A stretch of DNA of 64,000 nucleotides from Lactiplantibacillus paraplantarum (GTDB lineage Bacteria; Bacillota; Bacilli; Lactobacillales; Lactobacillaceae): NCBI RefSeq assembly GCF_003641145.1, contig NZ_CP032744.1, positions 1 to 64,000 of the forward strand. The letters run 5' to 3'. This document shows, one piece after another, positions 13,785 through 23,386 of this stretch. Position 1 is the first letter of the stretch; each line of letters starts with the position of its first letter. Under the pieces are notes generated by a model, which searched no databases, had not been told where the DNA came from, and was given only the letters and a program-made list of their open reading frames with translations. Both the position numbers and the translations under genes were made by a program.

Positions 13785-15212
13785 ATGAACAACGATGTGC
13801 TGGATCAAACCCCACCACAAAATATTGAAGCTGAAAAGGCGGTCTTGGGGGCCATTTTCTTAAATAGTGATGCCCTCGTGGAAGCGATGGAGTTTGTCGA
13901 AGCGCAAGATTTTTATCGACGTGCACATCAGATCATTTTTGCCAGCATGGTAACTTTGAATGACCGTGATGAAGCCATTGATGCGGTAACGGTTAGTGAT
14001 CTGCTAACGGCCCAAAATCAATTGGATGACGTCGGTGGAATGAGCTACATTGCGGAGTTAGCCGGTTCGGTTCCGACTGCAGCTAATGCTGGGTATTATG
14101 CGAAAATCGTGGCCCAAAAAGCGACGGTGCGCCGGTTAATTAAGACGGCTACTGAGATCACCCAAAAAGCGTACACGGAAAATGACGACGTTACGACGTT
14201 ATTGGATGACGCCGAACGTGACATTATGAATGTGTCTGAACAGCGTAATCAAAGTGGGTTTAAATCGATTTCGGACGTGTTAAATGCGTCGATTGAAGAA
14301 ATTGATCGTTTGTATCAAAATGATGATGACATTACCGGTTTACCAACGGGGTTTGCCGAATTAGATAAGATGACGGCTGGATTACAGCCAGATAATCTGA
14401 TAATTCTTGCGGCGCGGCCCGCGGTTGGGAAGACGGCTTTTGTATTGAATATTGCTCAAAATGTTGCTACGAAGACTGATACGACGGTTGCTATTTTTAG
14501 TTTGGAAATGGGAGCCGAATCGTTGGTTAACCGGATGCTATGTGCAGAGGGTAGTATTGATGCCGGGCATTTGCGGACGGGGCAGTTGAATGAGGAAGAG
14601 TGGGAGCATTTAGTGGTTGCCATGGGTAGCTTATCTAAGGCTAGTATCTTTATTGATGATACTCCTGGGATTAAGATGTCAGAGATTCGAGCGAAGAGCC
14701 GCCGGTTAGCGAAGGAACAAGGTAATCTTGGACTGATCGTTGTCGATTACCTACAATTGATCGAAGGCAGCAATACTGAAAGTCGACAACAGGAAGTTTC
14801 TGAAATTTCACGGCAAATGAAGAAATTGGCTAAGGAATTAGGCGTTCCGGTAATCGCATTATCGCAGCTTTCTCGTGGTGTTGAGCAACGACAAGACAAG
14901 CGACCAGTACTTTCTGATATTCGTGAATCGGGATCAATCGAACAAGATGCTGATATCGTAGCCTTCTTATACCGGGAAGATTATTATGACCGCGAAGGCG
15001 GCGACGATGATGATGGTGGTAATTTTGGCGGTGGCGGTGGTGACTTTAACGGTGGCGACCCACGGGATGCAGATGCTTCCGAGGATGTTGGTGAAGTTGA
15101 AGTGATTATCGAAAAGAACCGTGCTGGGGCGCGGGGAACTGTTAAGTTATTATTCGTTAAACCGTTTAATAAGTTCTCGTCGGTTTCATACGCGCAGGAC
15201 CCCCAAGCATAG
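13785..15212 (+). CDS. dnaB: Replicative DNA helicase DnaB (DnaC in B. subtilis naming)
   Basis: The hexameric helicase unwinds DNA at the replication fork. The 475-aa protein has the N-terminal DnaB domain (about 8-110) and a RecA-like domain: Walker A ARPAVGKTAF from 210, SLEMGAESLVNRM, Walker B VVDYLQLI, and the SQLSRGVEQR...SDIRESGSIEQDADIVAFLYRED region. An unusual Asp/Gly-rich stretch (GGDDDDGGNFGGGGGDFNGGDPRDADASED, given here only as its composition core) lies at about 405-435, just before the last conserved strand VEVIIEKNRAGARGTVKL. No intein is present. It ends the gdpP-rplI-dnaB cluster. Confidence 0.96.
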   Translation: MNNDVLDQTPPQNIEAEKAVLGAIFLNSDALVEAMEFVEAQDFYRRAHQIIFASMVTLNDRDEAIDAVTVSDLLTAQNQLDDVGGMSYIAELAGSVPTAANAGYYAKIVAQKATVRRLIKTATEITQKAYTENDDVTTLLDDAERDIMNVSEQRNQSGFKSISDVLNASIEEIDRLYQNDDDITGLPTGFAELDKMTAGLQPDNLIILAARPAVGKTAFVLNIAQNVATKTDTTVAIFSLEMGAESLVNRMLCAEGSIDAGHLRTGQLNEEEWEHLVVAMGSLSKASIFIDDTPGIKMSEIRAKSRRLAKEQGNLGLIVVDYLQLIEGSNTESRQQEVSEISRQMKKLAKELGVPVIALSQLSRGVEQRQDKRPVLSDIRESGSIEQDADIVAFLYREDYYDREGGDDDDGGNFGGGGGDFNGGDPRDADASEDVGEVEVIIEKNRAGARGTVKLLFVKPFNKFSSVSYAQDPQA

Positions 15213-15321
15213 ACTAGTTTATTAAAGCATGCATTGGGCTAGTTATTATTTAGTATGAATTATGATTAAAACGTGCCAATTAGTTGGATTACTATTCGTC
15301 AGTATACGTGCGCCCTATGCC

Positions 15322-15487
15322 GACCTCTGGGGCTGGGTGCCAATTGCTGGAACGTAGCCGACGTCGATTTGAGCTAACGCCCAACCCGCGTCATCTCAAA
15401 TACGAGTCTTATTCTAAGCCGGAAGAAATGCACTTCGAGCTAAGAATAATTTGGCTACTGAGCATTGTCACCCAGCCCCTCCGGTCT
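15322..15487. repeat. Multibranched, highly self-complementary intergenic element
   Basis: About 165 nt that fold into a cloverleaf-like shape on either strand. The outer arms are 15322-15348 and 15461-15487 (GGGGCTGGGTG pairs with CACCCAGCCCC, flanked by GACC/GGTC and CAATTGCT/AGCATTG). An inner GTAGCC/GGCTAC pair is at about 15354 and 15453. Two inner hairpins are ATTTGAG/CTCAAAT (15367-15401) and TTATTCTAAGC/GCTAAGAATAA (15409-15449). It lies in the 620-bp gap between dnaB and the MFS gene. A short overlapping reading frame exists but has no coding support. It could be a structured RNA or a folded repeat. Confidence 0.55.
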
Positions 15488-15554
15488 CAAGCCTGTGAGA
15501 GGCCATGACGTTAGTCTGAATCTGCTGTTTGAAACACTTAAATATTAGCATGGC

Positions 15555-15611
15555 AACTAAAAACGATCGAATTTCTTGATGTTTATATCGGAAATTCGAT
15601 CGTTTTTAGTT
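15555..15611. terminator. Bidirectional terminator-like hairpin
   Basis: A perfect 21-bp inverted repeat (15555-15575 and 15591-15611) with a 15-nt loop, containing CGATCGAATTTC, and with A- and T-rich outer ends. It would stop transcripts from either side. The rest of the gap up to the MFS gene shows only a weak promoter (TATGAT at 15792-15797). Confidence 0.8.
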
Positions 15612-15832
15612 ATTTTGGAGCAATCAACTGGTTGGGGTAGCGACAGTAATGCGCATAGTCTTAAGTAAGGCCGGTAACTCAAGCATTTAGAAGCTGGTTG
15701 ATAACAGATGATAGTGTGTCCGCTAATCAGGAATCAACATTAATTACGCTATCAAAGCATAAATGTCCCTGTTATTTTAAATAAACTTTGCTATGATGAA
15801 AAGTAGCATGATTTAATAATGGTGGTGATTGC

Positions 15833-17056
15833 GTGGCACAAAAACAACTGATTAAAACGCCTTGGCTAATTGCTGGGCAATTTATGAATAACATCGGTAT
15901 GAGCTTTATTTGGCCGTTGACGACGATTTACATGCACAATGTGTTGGGAAAGTCATTAACGGAAACTGGGATCGTCCTGATGTTTAATTCGGTAGCGAAT
16001 GTTTTAGCTAGTACCATCGGTGGTCGCGTGTTCGATCGTGGTAACCCTTATCATTTATTACTAATGGGGATTACCTTAAATGGTTTAGCGAACTTTGCCC
16101 TGATTTTTTTCCATGGCTGGCCGTGGTATCCATTATTATTAGTAGTAACGGGTTTTGCTAGTGGCTGGCTGAATACGATGTTCAATGCGTTAGCAGCCAG
16201 TGTTCCCCGCGATAAAGTACGGCGAACATTTACATTGATGTATCTAGCTGCTAATCTAGGCGTTGTCTTTGGGACCATGCTAGTGGGGATTGTTTACAGC
16301 ATGGGAATGGCATTGTTGTTTTCAATGACAACTGGACTCTTCGTGATTTTCTTGATTATTGCATTGTTCGAATATAATGTTGATTCATCAAATGTCACGG
16401 GTGTTGATCCTCGGCAGGGCCAGAATATTCACTTGCCACGAGCAAATTTTCATATTGTGTGGACGTTCTTTGTCAGCCTGTTTATTATTTGGCTATTATA
16501 TGAACAGTGGGTTAGCAATTTATCCGTCTATATGACCAATCTCGGCATGCCGTTGCGTAATTATAGCTTTTTATGGACAATTAATGCCGGCTTATTAGTA
16601 CTCATTCAAAGTATTTTGAGCTTACTTGGTGATCGGATTAAGAACTTATATTATCAATTCTTCTTTGGCATGTTATTTGTTGGTCTCTCTTTCTTATCAC
16701 TGGTCATCGCTCATGATTATCCGCACTTTATCTTCGCAATGGTATTACTGACAATTGGTGAAGCAACGTGGTCACCAGCGATGCCAACACTAGTAAGCCA
16801 GCTGTCGCCCGTTAGAGCTAAGGGACGTTACCAAGGGTTGGTTCAAGCATTCTGTGCACTGGGGCGTTCATTGGGGCCTTTATTTGGCGGGGTAATCATT
16901 GATAACTGGTCTTATAAAGTGCTATTCCTACTAGCCTTTGTTATTTTATTGTTGGTTTTGGCTATTAATGTCGGGGTTGTGCACGTAAACTTACGGCACG
17001 CGGTTGATTATATGAAAACAGATATTAAAACGAATGTTTCACGTGAAACAAAATAA
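15833..17056 (+). CDS. MFS transporter
   Basis: A 407-aa major facilitator superfamily protein with about 12 hydrophobic segments. The loop between segments 2 and 3 holds GGRVFDRGNPY, the MFS G-x-x-x-D-R motif, and the symmetrical LGDRIKNLYYQ loop lies in the second half. The subfamily resembles the drug/proton antiporters; the substrate is unknown. The start is GTG at 15833 after a modest GGTGGTGA. The 3' end encodes NVSRETK from a perfect parS sequence (see separate entry). proB starts 9-21 bp downstream. Confidence 0.85.
   Translation: MAQKQLIKTPWLIAGQFMNNIGMSFIWPLTTIYMHNVLGKSLTETGIVLMFNSVANVLASTIGGRVFDRGNPYHLLLMGITLNGLANFALIFFHGWPWYPLLLVVTGFASGWLNTMFNALAASVPRDKVRRTFTLMYLAANLGVVFGTMLVGIVYSMGMALLFSMTTGLFVIFLIIALFEYNVDSSNVTGVDPRQGQNIHLPRANFHIVWTFFVSLFIIWLLYEQWVSNLSVYMTNLGMPLRNYSFLWTINAGLLVLIQSILSLLGDRIKNLYYQFFFGMLFVGLSFLSLVIAHDYPHFIFAMVLLTIGEATWSPAMPTLVSQLSPVRAKGRYQGLVQAFCALGRSLGPLFGGVIIDNWSYKVLFLLAFVILLLVLAINVGVVHVNLRHAVDYMKTDIKTNVSRETK
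17035..17050. other. parS: parS centromere site (perfect 16-mer)
   Basis: TGTTTCACGTGAAACA matches the bacterial parS consensus at all 16 positions. It lies within the last codons of the MFS gene, about 17 kb from dnaA. ParB dimers nucleate on such sites near oriC and load SMC condensin. A second copy with one mismatch is at 55775-55790. Confidence 0.9.
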
Positions 17057-17077
17057 TTTGAGAAGTTGGTGGCAGTA

Positions 17078-17875
17078 GTGAAAGTGATGCGAAAACTAAA
17101 GGCCAAACGAGTTGTAATCAAGGTTGGCACGAGTACACTAGTTTATCCAGACGGATCAATTAACTTACGGGCAATTGACCAGTTAGCCTTTGTCATTAGT
17201 GCGATGCGGCATCGTGGTCGTGAAGTTGTCTTAGTCTCCTCTGGTGCGATCGGGGTAGGCTTAAATTATATGGGGTTAAAGCAACGTCCGAAAGCCATTC
17301 CTGAGCAACAGGCGATTGCAGCGATTGGTCAAACTGAATTGATTTCGATTTATAAAGAACGGTTTGCGATTTATGAACAGAAGATTGGGCAGTTATTGTT
17401 AACGCGTGATATCTTTGTCTACCCTAAGAGTCACCATAACGTTTTGAATACGTTTGAAGCTTTATTGAAGCAAAATGTGGTGCCAATTGTTAATGAAAAT
17501 GATACAGTGGCGGTTGATGAATTGGATCATGAAACCAAATTTGGAGATAATGACCAGTTATCAGCCATTGTTGCAACTAATATCGGTGCCGACTTGCTGA
17601 TTATGTTATCAGATATTGATGGCTTTTACGATGGTAATCCTAATGCCGATGCGCAAGCTCAATTATTGGCACATGTTGGTAAGGTTGATCAGCGCACCTA
17701 TGAATTAGCTGGTGGCAGTGGGAGTCGTTTTGGAACCGGTGGTATGGTCACTAAGTTGAAAGCTGCCGAACGAATGATTGATGCCCATGGACAGATGATC
17801 TTGGCCAATGGTGCTGATCCCACGATTATTTTCCAGATTTTAGCAGGCGAACCAGTTGGGACGTTATTTGGTTAA
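17078..17875 (+). CDS. proB: Glutamate 5-kinase
   Basis: ProB phosphorylates glutamate to gamma-glutamyl phosphate, the first step of proline synthesis. The protein (about 265 aa) is a single amino-acid-kinase domain: KVGTSTL, VSSGAIGVG, NENDTVAVDEL..FGDNDQLSAIVA and GTGGMVTKLKAA. It lacks the C-terminal PUA domain of the roughly 367-aa E. coli enzyme, as seen in related lactobacilli. The start is uncertain: TTG at 17066 has no spacing from GAGAAG, whereas GTG at 17078 lies 12 nt after it; an ATG at 17087 is also possible. proA follows 17 bp downstream. Confidence 0.93.
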   Translation: MKVMRKLKAKRVVIKVGTSTLVYPDGSINLRAIDQLAFVISAMRHRGREVVLVSSGAIGVGLNYMGLKQRPKAIPEQQAIAAIGQTELISIYKERFAIYEQKIGQLLLTRDIFVYPKSHHNVLNTFEALLKQNVVPIVNENDTVAVDELDHETKFGDNDQLSAIVATNIGADLLIMLSDIDGFYDGNPNADAQAQLLAHVGKVDQRTYELAGGSGSRFGTGGMVTKLKAAERMIDAHGQMILANGADPTIIFQILAGEPVGTLFG

Positions 17876-17892
17876 GCAAGGAGGTTATTAGT

Positions 17893-19131
17893 ATGACTGA
17901 TTTAGAACAGTTAGGAGAACGTGCACAGTCGGCAAGTTATACATTAGGACTGTTGGCAACAACTCAAAAAAACCAGGTGTTAGCCGCAATGGCAACGGCA
18001 TTAATTGCACATCAAGATGAAATCTTGGCAGCTAATGCACAAGATTTAGAAAATCCACAAGTACCTACGAAATTTATTGATCGGTTAAGGTTGACGTCTG
18101 AACGGATTCAGGATATGGCGACTGGATTAACGCAAGTTGCGACTTTAGCGGATCCGATTGGTAACGTTGATCGGGCTTGGCGTAATGAAGCAGGGTTAAT
18201 GATTGCCAAGGAACGGGTTCCATTGGGTGTCATTGGCATGATTTTTGAAGCGCGGCCCAATGTGACGGTTGACGCTTCTGCGTTATGTTTCAAAACCGGG
18301 AATGCCGTGATTTTACGTGGTGGTAAGGAAGCAATTCATTCTAATCAAGCATTAGTCAAAGTTCTACGGTCGACATTACGTGCGCACGAAATTGACGAAA
18401 ACGCGATTCAGTTAATTACCGATACGACGCACGCAACAGCTGAAAAGTTCATGCAGCTAACAGATTACGTGGATGTCCTCATTCCACGCGGTAGTGCGCG
18501 ACTAATTCAGACGGTTTTAGCTAAGGCAACGGTCCCGGTTATTGAAACGGGTGCGGGAAATTGTCACGTATATGTGGATAAGGATGCTCAGTTAAAAATG
18601 GCAACGGATATAGTGATTAACGGAAAAGTGCAACGCCCGTCTGTCTGCAACGCCACTGAAAAACTGTTGATCCATCAAGATATTGCGGCCGACTATTTAC
18701 CGTCGATGATCCAAGCGCTTCGTGATCAAGGCGTCGAGGTTCGGGGTGATGCGGCCACACAAGCAATTGTTGCTGATGTGGTTCCAACCACGGATGAAGA
18801 CTGGGGAACGGAGTATAACGACCTAATTATTGCTGTCAAGGTGGTTCCTTCAGAAGCAGCCGCAATTGCGCATATTAACCGTTATAATACACAACATTCG
18901 GAAGCGATTGTCACAGACAATTATCGTGCCGGTAAGGTCTTCCAACAACGGGTAAATGCCGCATGTGTTTATATTAATGCCTCGACGCGGTTTACGGATG
19001 GCTTTGAGTTTGGCTTTGGTGCTGAAATCGGCATTTCAACACAGAAACTACATGCTCGTGGTCCGATGGGACTGGCAGAATTAACCTCTTATAAATATAT
19101 CATTGATGGTGATGGTCAGATTCGCCAGTAA
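17893..19131 (+). CDS. proA: Gamma-glutamyl phosphate reductase
   Basis: ProA reduces gamma-glutamyl phosphate with NADPH to glutamate semialdehyde, the second step of proline synthesis. The 412-aa protein is a typical ALDH-superfamily member: PLGVIGMIFEARPNVTVDASALCFKTGNAVILRGGKEA, and the catalytic cysteine in QRPSVCNATEKLL (Cys252). Its ATG follows AAGGAGG. It forms the proBA operon with the gene upstream and ends at a strong terminator. Confidence 0.96.
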   Translation: MTDLEQLGERAQSASYTLGLLATTQKNQVLAAMATALIAHQDEILAANAQDLENPQVPTKFIDRLRLTSERIQDMATGLTQVATLADPIGNVDRAWRNEAGLMIAKERVPLGVIGMIFEARPNVTVDASALCFKTGNAVILRGGKEAIHSNQALVKVLRSTLRAHEIDENAIQLITDTTHATAEKFMQLTDYVDVLIPRGSARLIQTVLAKATVPVIETGAGNCHVYVDKDAQLKMATDIVINGKVQRPSVCNATEKLLIHQDIAADYLPSMIQALRDQGVEVRGDAATQAIVADVVPTTDEDWGTEYNDLIIAVKVVPSEAAAIAHINRYNTQHSEAIVTDNYRAGKVFQQRVNAACVYINASTRFTDGFEFGFGAEIGISTQKLHARGPMGLAELTSYKYIIDGDGQIRQ

Positions 19132-19154
19132 TACTCATAAGAATAACTAAGATT

Positions 19155-19194
19155 GGCGTGATAAAGTCGTTACCGACTTTATCACGCCTTTTTT
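19155..19194 (+). terminator. Terminator after proA
   Basis: The stem GGCGTGATAAAGTCG pairs with CGACTTTATCACGCC over a 4-nt TTAC loop and is followed by TTTTTT. Confidence 0.95.
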
Positions 19195-19318
19195 ATCAAA
19201 CATTAGAAGTGTACGTTTAGGATTGACGTTGCCTAGAAGCGAGCTAAAATAATTAAAATGTTGATTGGCGCTGAATTAACTAAAATTTCGTTGATCAATC
19301 GATAATTAAAGATTTTAG

Positions 19319-19347
19319 TTGACAGATGTAAACTCAAGAATTAATCT
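19319..19347 (+). promoter_or_regulatory. Promoter of the Cys-rich ORF / peptide-binding lipoprotein
   Basis: A consensus TTGACA (19319-19324), 17 nt, TAATCT (19342-19347). A 9-bp inverted repeat, AACTAAAAT (19278-19286) with ATTTTAGTT (19312-19320), abuts and overlaps the -35 and could be an operator. Confidence 0.55.
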
Positions 19348-19382
19348 TATCTTAATCAGTTTTTAATTTTAAAGGAGGAATT

Positions 19383-19511
19383 ATGATGATGGACTTGGGA
19401 TCGCAGAATGATAAGTTAACCGTGAATGTCGATAAAATGCGGCTCACTACGGATAATGGCGGCTTACCATTGATGTGTTGTCAGCATCAATATGGTTATT
19501 GTTGTCGTTAA
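19383..19511 (+). CDS. Small Cys-rich ORF, possible leader peptide
   Basis: A 42-codon ORF with a textbook ribosome binding site (AAAGGAGG at 19371-19378) before three consecutive in-frame ATG codons (19383, 19386, 19389). The peptide begins MMMDLGSQNDKLTVN and ends MCCQHQYGYCCR, with all four Cys codons (TGT) within the last 12 codons. The stop is 33 nt before the ATG of the peptide-binding lipoprotein gene. No signal peptide or known domain is seen. A short hairpin, TTGATG/CATCAA (19480-19500), encloses the first Cys pair. A cysteine-sensing leader is plausible but inferred; a small secreted or metal-binding peptide is the alternative. Confidence 0.6.
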   Translation: MMMDLGSQNDKLTVNVDKMRLTTDNGGLPLMCCQHQYGYCCR

Positions 19512-19544
19512 TCATGATCATTACTAAGATTGGGAGTCATCATA

Positions 19545-21161
19545 ATGAAAATCAAAATATGGGTCAGTGGTATTAGTATTGCGTTATTAGGTTTAGGATT
19601 GGCGGGGTGCGGTAGTCAAACGAAAAGCAAGCAGAAAACGTTGAACGTAACGGCTACGCAGGCGATTGCGACGGCTGATCCTGATAAGGCTGATGATATT
19701 GTCAGTCAAGCAGCGATTGCACAATTCATGGAAGGCTTGTACACGACTAATCAGCAGGGAAAGATTATCCCAGCAATTGCTAAAAAGGTGGTTAAGCCAA
19801 CGAATGGTGGTAAAACGTACACGTTTGAATTGCGACACAATGCCAAGTGGGCCAATGGTCGTAAAGTGACGGCCGCAGATTTTGTCTATTCATTACAGCG
19901 ACAAGTCGATCCTAAGACTAAGTCGCAAGAAGTGGGCCACGTCGCAGAAATTAAAAATGCAACGGCGATTACAGCCGGAAAAAAAGCGGTCAAAACTTTA
20001 GGCGTCAAGGCGCTTGGTAAGTATAAGTTAAAAATCACCTTGGCACAGCGGGTGCCATACTTTAATTATCGACTGGCAACAGAAATTTATCCGCTGAATA
20101 AACAGTTTACGACGAGGTATGGTAACAAGTATGGCACCACTGCGAATAAGACCTTGTCGAATGGTCCGTACGTTCTAAAAGGGTGGAACGGGACAAATGA
20201 TACCTGGAAGTATGTGAAGAATCCATACTATTATGGTCATAAGCAAGTGCATATCAAGCAAGTTAAGGTGCAGACTGTTAAGAATAACAGTACCGCCGAG
20301 AACCTGTTTGAAAGTAATGCGGTTCAAGTGACCCAAATTACCGGAACGCAGGTCGCTAGTGCGCAACAGGGGAGCCTAAAAAATCAATTAAAAATAACAA
20401 AGCTGAATCAACTTTACTTCATGTTATGGAACCAGAAACGGTCGGCTCTCAAGAATGCTGACTTGCGGCGAGCGGTCAGCTATTCACTCAATCGACAATC
20501 CTTGGTCAAGAACGTGTTGAAAGATGGTTCAACTGCGGCGACATCTTTAGTCCCAACTGGTAATACGACTAATCCAACGACTGGCAAAGACTTTAATACG
20601 GATACAGGTAACTTGTATCCGTATAGCCCTGCTAAGGCCAAACAGTATTGGAAAAAAGCCCAGGCTAGTTTAGGAACGCAAAAGCGGACGTTGCAGTTAT
20701 TGACCAATGATAATGATATTAATAAGTCAGTGGCTGAATATATTCAGGCAGCGATTGAGAAGAATCTTAACGGGGTAACTGTAAACGTTAAATCAGTGCC
20801 GTTAACGAATGAGATTTCAACGTTAAGTAAAGGTAATTTTGACTTTGCCACCTTATCATGGTCAAGTGACTTCCAAGATCCAGTTGATTTTCTAAATAAG
20901 GCGTCCTTAACTAATTCCGTCAACTTTGGGAAATTTCATAATGCTCAGTATGAAAAGTTGATTGCAACGATTACAGCAGGAAATCAGACGACTAAAGCGC
21001 GGTATCAAACGATGCAACAAGCAGCACAACTAGTTGCTAAAGAACAAGGAGTGACACCAATTTATCAAACGGCAGCAGCGCATTTGATCAGCAAACAAGT
21101 TGGCGGTGTCCACTTCACGCTGCTGCGGGATACGTTGTATCGTTACGCCTATTGGAAATAA
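19545..21161 (+). CDS. Peptide-binding lipoprotein of ABC transporter (OppA family)
   Basis: A 538-aa extracellular substrate-binding protein (SBP_bac_5 family). It starts with a lipoprotein signal (MKIKIWVSGISIALLGLGLAGCGS, lipobox LAGC), so the mature protein is anchored through Cys. Family features include FELRHNAKWANGRKVTAADFVYSLQRQVDP, NGPYVLKGW and LRRAVSYSLNRQSLVKNVL. ATG at 19545 follows GGGAG; an in-frame TTG at 19530 has no ribosome binding site. No ABC permease or ATPase genes are adjacent, so it probably serves a transporter encoded elsewhere. The Cys-rich ORF directly upstream suggests control by cysteine supply. Confidence 0.92.
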   Translation: MKIKIWVSGISIALLGLGLAGCGSQTKSKQKTLNVTATQAIATADPDKADDIVSQAAIAQFMEGLYTTNQQGKIIPAIAKKVVKPTNGGKTYTFELRHNAKWANGRKVTAADFVYSLQRQVDPKTKSQEVGHVAEIKNATAITAGKKAVKTLGVKALGKYKLKITLAQRVPYFNYRLATEIYPLNKQFTTRYGNKYGTTANKTLSNGPYVLKGWNGTNDTWKYVKNPYYYGHKQVHIKQVKVQTVKNNSTAENLFESNAVQVTQITGTQVASAQQGSLKNQLKITKLNQLYFMLWNQKRSALKNADLRRAVSYSLNRQSLVKNVLKDGSTAATSLVPTGNTTNPTTGKDFNTDTGNLYPYSPAKAKQYWKKAQASLGTQKRTLQLLTNDNDINKSVAEYIQAAIEKNLNGVTVNVKSVPLTNEISTLSKGNFDFATLSWSSDFQDPVDFLNKASLTNSVNFGKFHNAQYEKLIATITAGNQTTKARYQTMQQAAQLVAKEQGVTPIYQTAAAHLISKQVGGVHFTLLRDTLYRYAYWK

Positions 21162-21213
21162 GTAATGGCGTAAATATAAATAATTTGATAGAAATGTAAT
21201 TGAATAAATCAAC

Positions 21214-21249
21214 TGACCCGAAAAAACTTGTTTTTTCGGGTCTTTTTTT
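21214..21249 (+). terminator. Terminator after the peptide-binding protein
   Basis: The stem GACCCGAAAAAA pairs with TTTTTTCGGGTC and is followed by TTTTTTT. The gap up to glgB otherwise holds only a consensus TATAAT (21435-21440) with a poor -35. Confidence 0.95.
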
Positions 21250-21491
21250 GTACAAGGCGCTTTGTGAGGACAAAGTGAGTTACAACGGGCTTAGCCGCAA
21301 ATAGTTGTGGTGAGTCAGTTTGCAGCGTTTAGTGATGTTCAGCACGATAACCTTATATTCTAGGCGTTTTTTGCGACTTGGCCGATTAAGTAAGGCAACC
21401 TTATCAAGGATAGTCAAAAATACGATTATCTTCTTATAATAAGATTAATTTTATATAACTGTTCAATTAATCACATAGGGGGTGTGATGCT

Positions 21492-23384
21492 TTGGTTAAA
21501 CAATCTGCTGATAGCAATGATGCAAGTTACTTATTCAATACGGGTGTTGGCTTCAATAGTCAGGATTATCTAGGTTGTCACTTGGCGACAAATGGTCGGG
21601 CAACGTTTCGCGTATGGGCGCCCCATGCCAAAGCAGTTGCCGTTGTCGGTGATTTTAATGACTGGCAACCTGGAGCGTTAAAACTAATGGGTACGACGGG
21701 AATTTGGCAAGGACAAGTGGCGGCGGTCCACGTTGGCGATCTATATAAATTTCAGGTCACAACAGCGGCCGGACAAGTTCAGTTGAAAATTGATCCATTT
21801 GCACAGCAATTTGAACGTAAGCCAGGTGATGCTAGCCAGGTTGTTCAACCCGTGGCGATGCGGTGGCACGATAGTTTATGGTTAGCGCGTCGTAAAAAAT
21901 CGCACGCGGCCAATCGCCCCATTAATATTTATGAAGTACATTTAGGTTCATGGCAGCGACATTCAGATGGCCGTTATGAGACTTACTCAGAGCTGGCCAC
22001 AGCCTTAATTCCATATGTCAAGCAGTTAGGATATACCCATATTGAGTTAATGCCTGTGATGGAACATCTATTAGACGCCTCCTGGGGGTATCAACAAATG
22101 GGCTATTTTGCACCCACTAGTCGTTTTGGCAATCGGGAGGCTTTTTTAAGTTTCGTTGATCAATGTCATCAAGCTAATATTGGCGTATTAGTTGACTGGG
22201 TACCAGGACACTTTATTCGCAATTATGACGCGCTATATCAGTATGACGGGACGCCCACATTTGAGTATGCTGATCCTGAGCGGGCGAACAACCGCCGCTG
22301 GGGTGCGTGGAACTTTGATCTTGGTAAAGCTCAGGTCCAAAGCTTTCTGATTTCAAGCGCACTGTATTGGCTTGAACAATGTCACTTAGATGGATTGCGA
22401 GTGGATGCCGTCTCTAACATGTTGTACTGCGATTATGACGAAGGGCGTGAAGGGCAGGTTAATCAATATGGGGATAATCGTAACTTAGAAGGTATCACTT
22501 TTTTGAAAAAACTGAATACCACTATTTTAGCCCGGCATCCAGATGTCCTAATGATTGCAGAGGAATCATCCGCCTATCCACAAGTTACGGGGCCCGTTAC
22601 TAATGGGGGGCTTGGTTTTAATTACAAATGGAATATGGGATGGATGCACGATACACTTGATTTTTTCATGATGGACCCGCTATACCGGCATGCTCACTTT
22701 GATTTATTGACGTTTGCCTTTGTCTACATGTTTGATGAACGATTCATCTTGCCGTTTTCACATGATGAAGTTGTCCATGGCAAAAGGTCGTTAATGCATA
22801 AAATGCCTGGCGATCGGTACAACCAGTTTGCTAACCTCCGAACGATGTTGGCTTACATGGTGGCCTTTCCCGGGAAGCAATTGAATTTTATGGGCTCAGA
22901 ATGGGGCCAATTCTTAGAATGGCGCGATTGGAGTGCGCTGGAATGGAACGATCTGGACGATTCATTGAACTATCGCATGCAACAGTTTACGAGCCAATTG
23001 AACCTGGTGTATCGCCACAATCGACCACTGTGGGAGCAAGATCATGATCCTGCCGGTATTATTTATACCCACACTGATGACCCGGAAAGTTCGACGATGA
23101 GTTTTATTCGGCAAGCGAAGCGTAAATACAGTTTTGTCGTGGCGGCTTTTAATTTTGTGCCGGTAGAACGGCAACAGTATCGCATTGGCGTTCCTTATCA
23201 GGGTCAATATGAACTGTTACTTAATACGGAAGCTCAAGCTTTCGGTGGGACGTGGACTAAGTTAGAAACGAAATTTACGGCCATTGATGAGCCTTATCGC
23301 GGACAACCAGCGAGCTTCACGGTGACTTTACCCGCAATGGGCGCGTTATTAATTCGACCAGTCAAAGTGATGAGGGGGCATTAA
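21492..23384 (+). CDS. glgB: 1,4-alpha-glucan branching enzyme
   Basis: GlgB makes the alpha-1,6 branches of glycogen. The 630-aa protein has a CBM48 domain (about 30-115; [21 protein letters not shown]) and a GH13 catalytic domain with the nucleophile in [10 protein letters not shown] (Asp305), the acid in [10 protein letters not shown] (Glu357) and [13 protein letters not shown]-terminal beta domain follows. The start is TTG at 21492 after a GGGGGTG. It is the first gene of a six-gene operon; glgC starts 2 bp after its stop. A TATAAT at 21435-21440 is the likely -10. Confidence 0.96.
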   Translation: MVKQSADSNDASYLFNTGVGFNSQDYLGCHLATNGRATFRVWAPHAKAVAVVGDFNDWQPGALKLMGTTGIWQGQVAAVHVGDLYKFQVTTAAGQVQLKIDPFAQQFERKPGDASQVVQPVAMRWHDSLWLARRKKSHAANRPINIYEVHLGSWQRHSDGRYETYSELATALIPYVKQLGYTHIELMPVMEHLLDASWGYQQMGYFAPTSRFGNREAFLSFVDQCHQANIGVLVDWVPGHFIRNYDALYQYDGTPTFEYADPERANNRRWGAWNFDLGKAQVQSFLISSALYWLEQCHLDGLRVDAVSNMLYCDYDEGREGQVNQYGDNRNLEGITFLKKLNTTILARHPDVLMIAEESSAYPQVTGPVTNGGLGFNYKWNMGWMHDTLDFFMMDPLYRHAHFDLLTFAFVYMFDERFILPFSHDEVVHGKRSLMHKMPGDRYNQFANLRTMLAYMVAFPGKQLNFMGSEWGQFLEWRDWSALEWNDLDDSLNYRMQQFTSQLNLVYRHNRPLWEQDHDPAGIIYTHTDDPESSTMSFIRQAKRKYSFVVAAFNFVPVERQQYRIGVPYQGQYELLLNTEAQAFGGTWTKLETKFTAIDEPYRGQPASFTVTLPAMGALLIRPVKVMRGH

Positions 23385-23386
23385 GG

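Noticed and set aside
13714..13926. Minus-strand frame over rplI/dnaB junction
   Set aside because: It is a shadow of two conserved genes.
15284..15508. 74-codon frame across the folded intergenic element
   Set aside because: No ribosome binding site, composition unlike protein, and the region is explained by extensive self-pairing.
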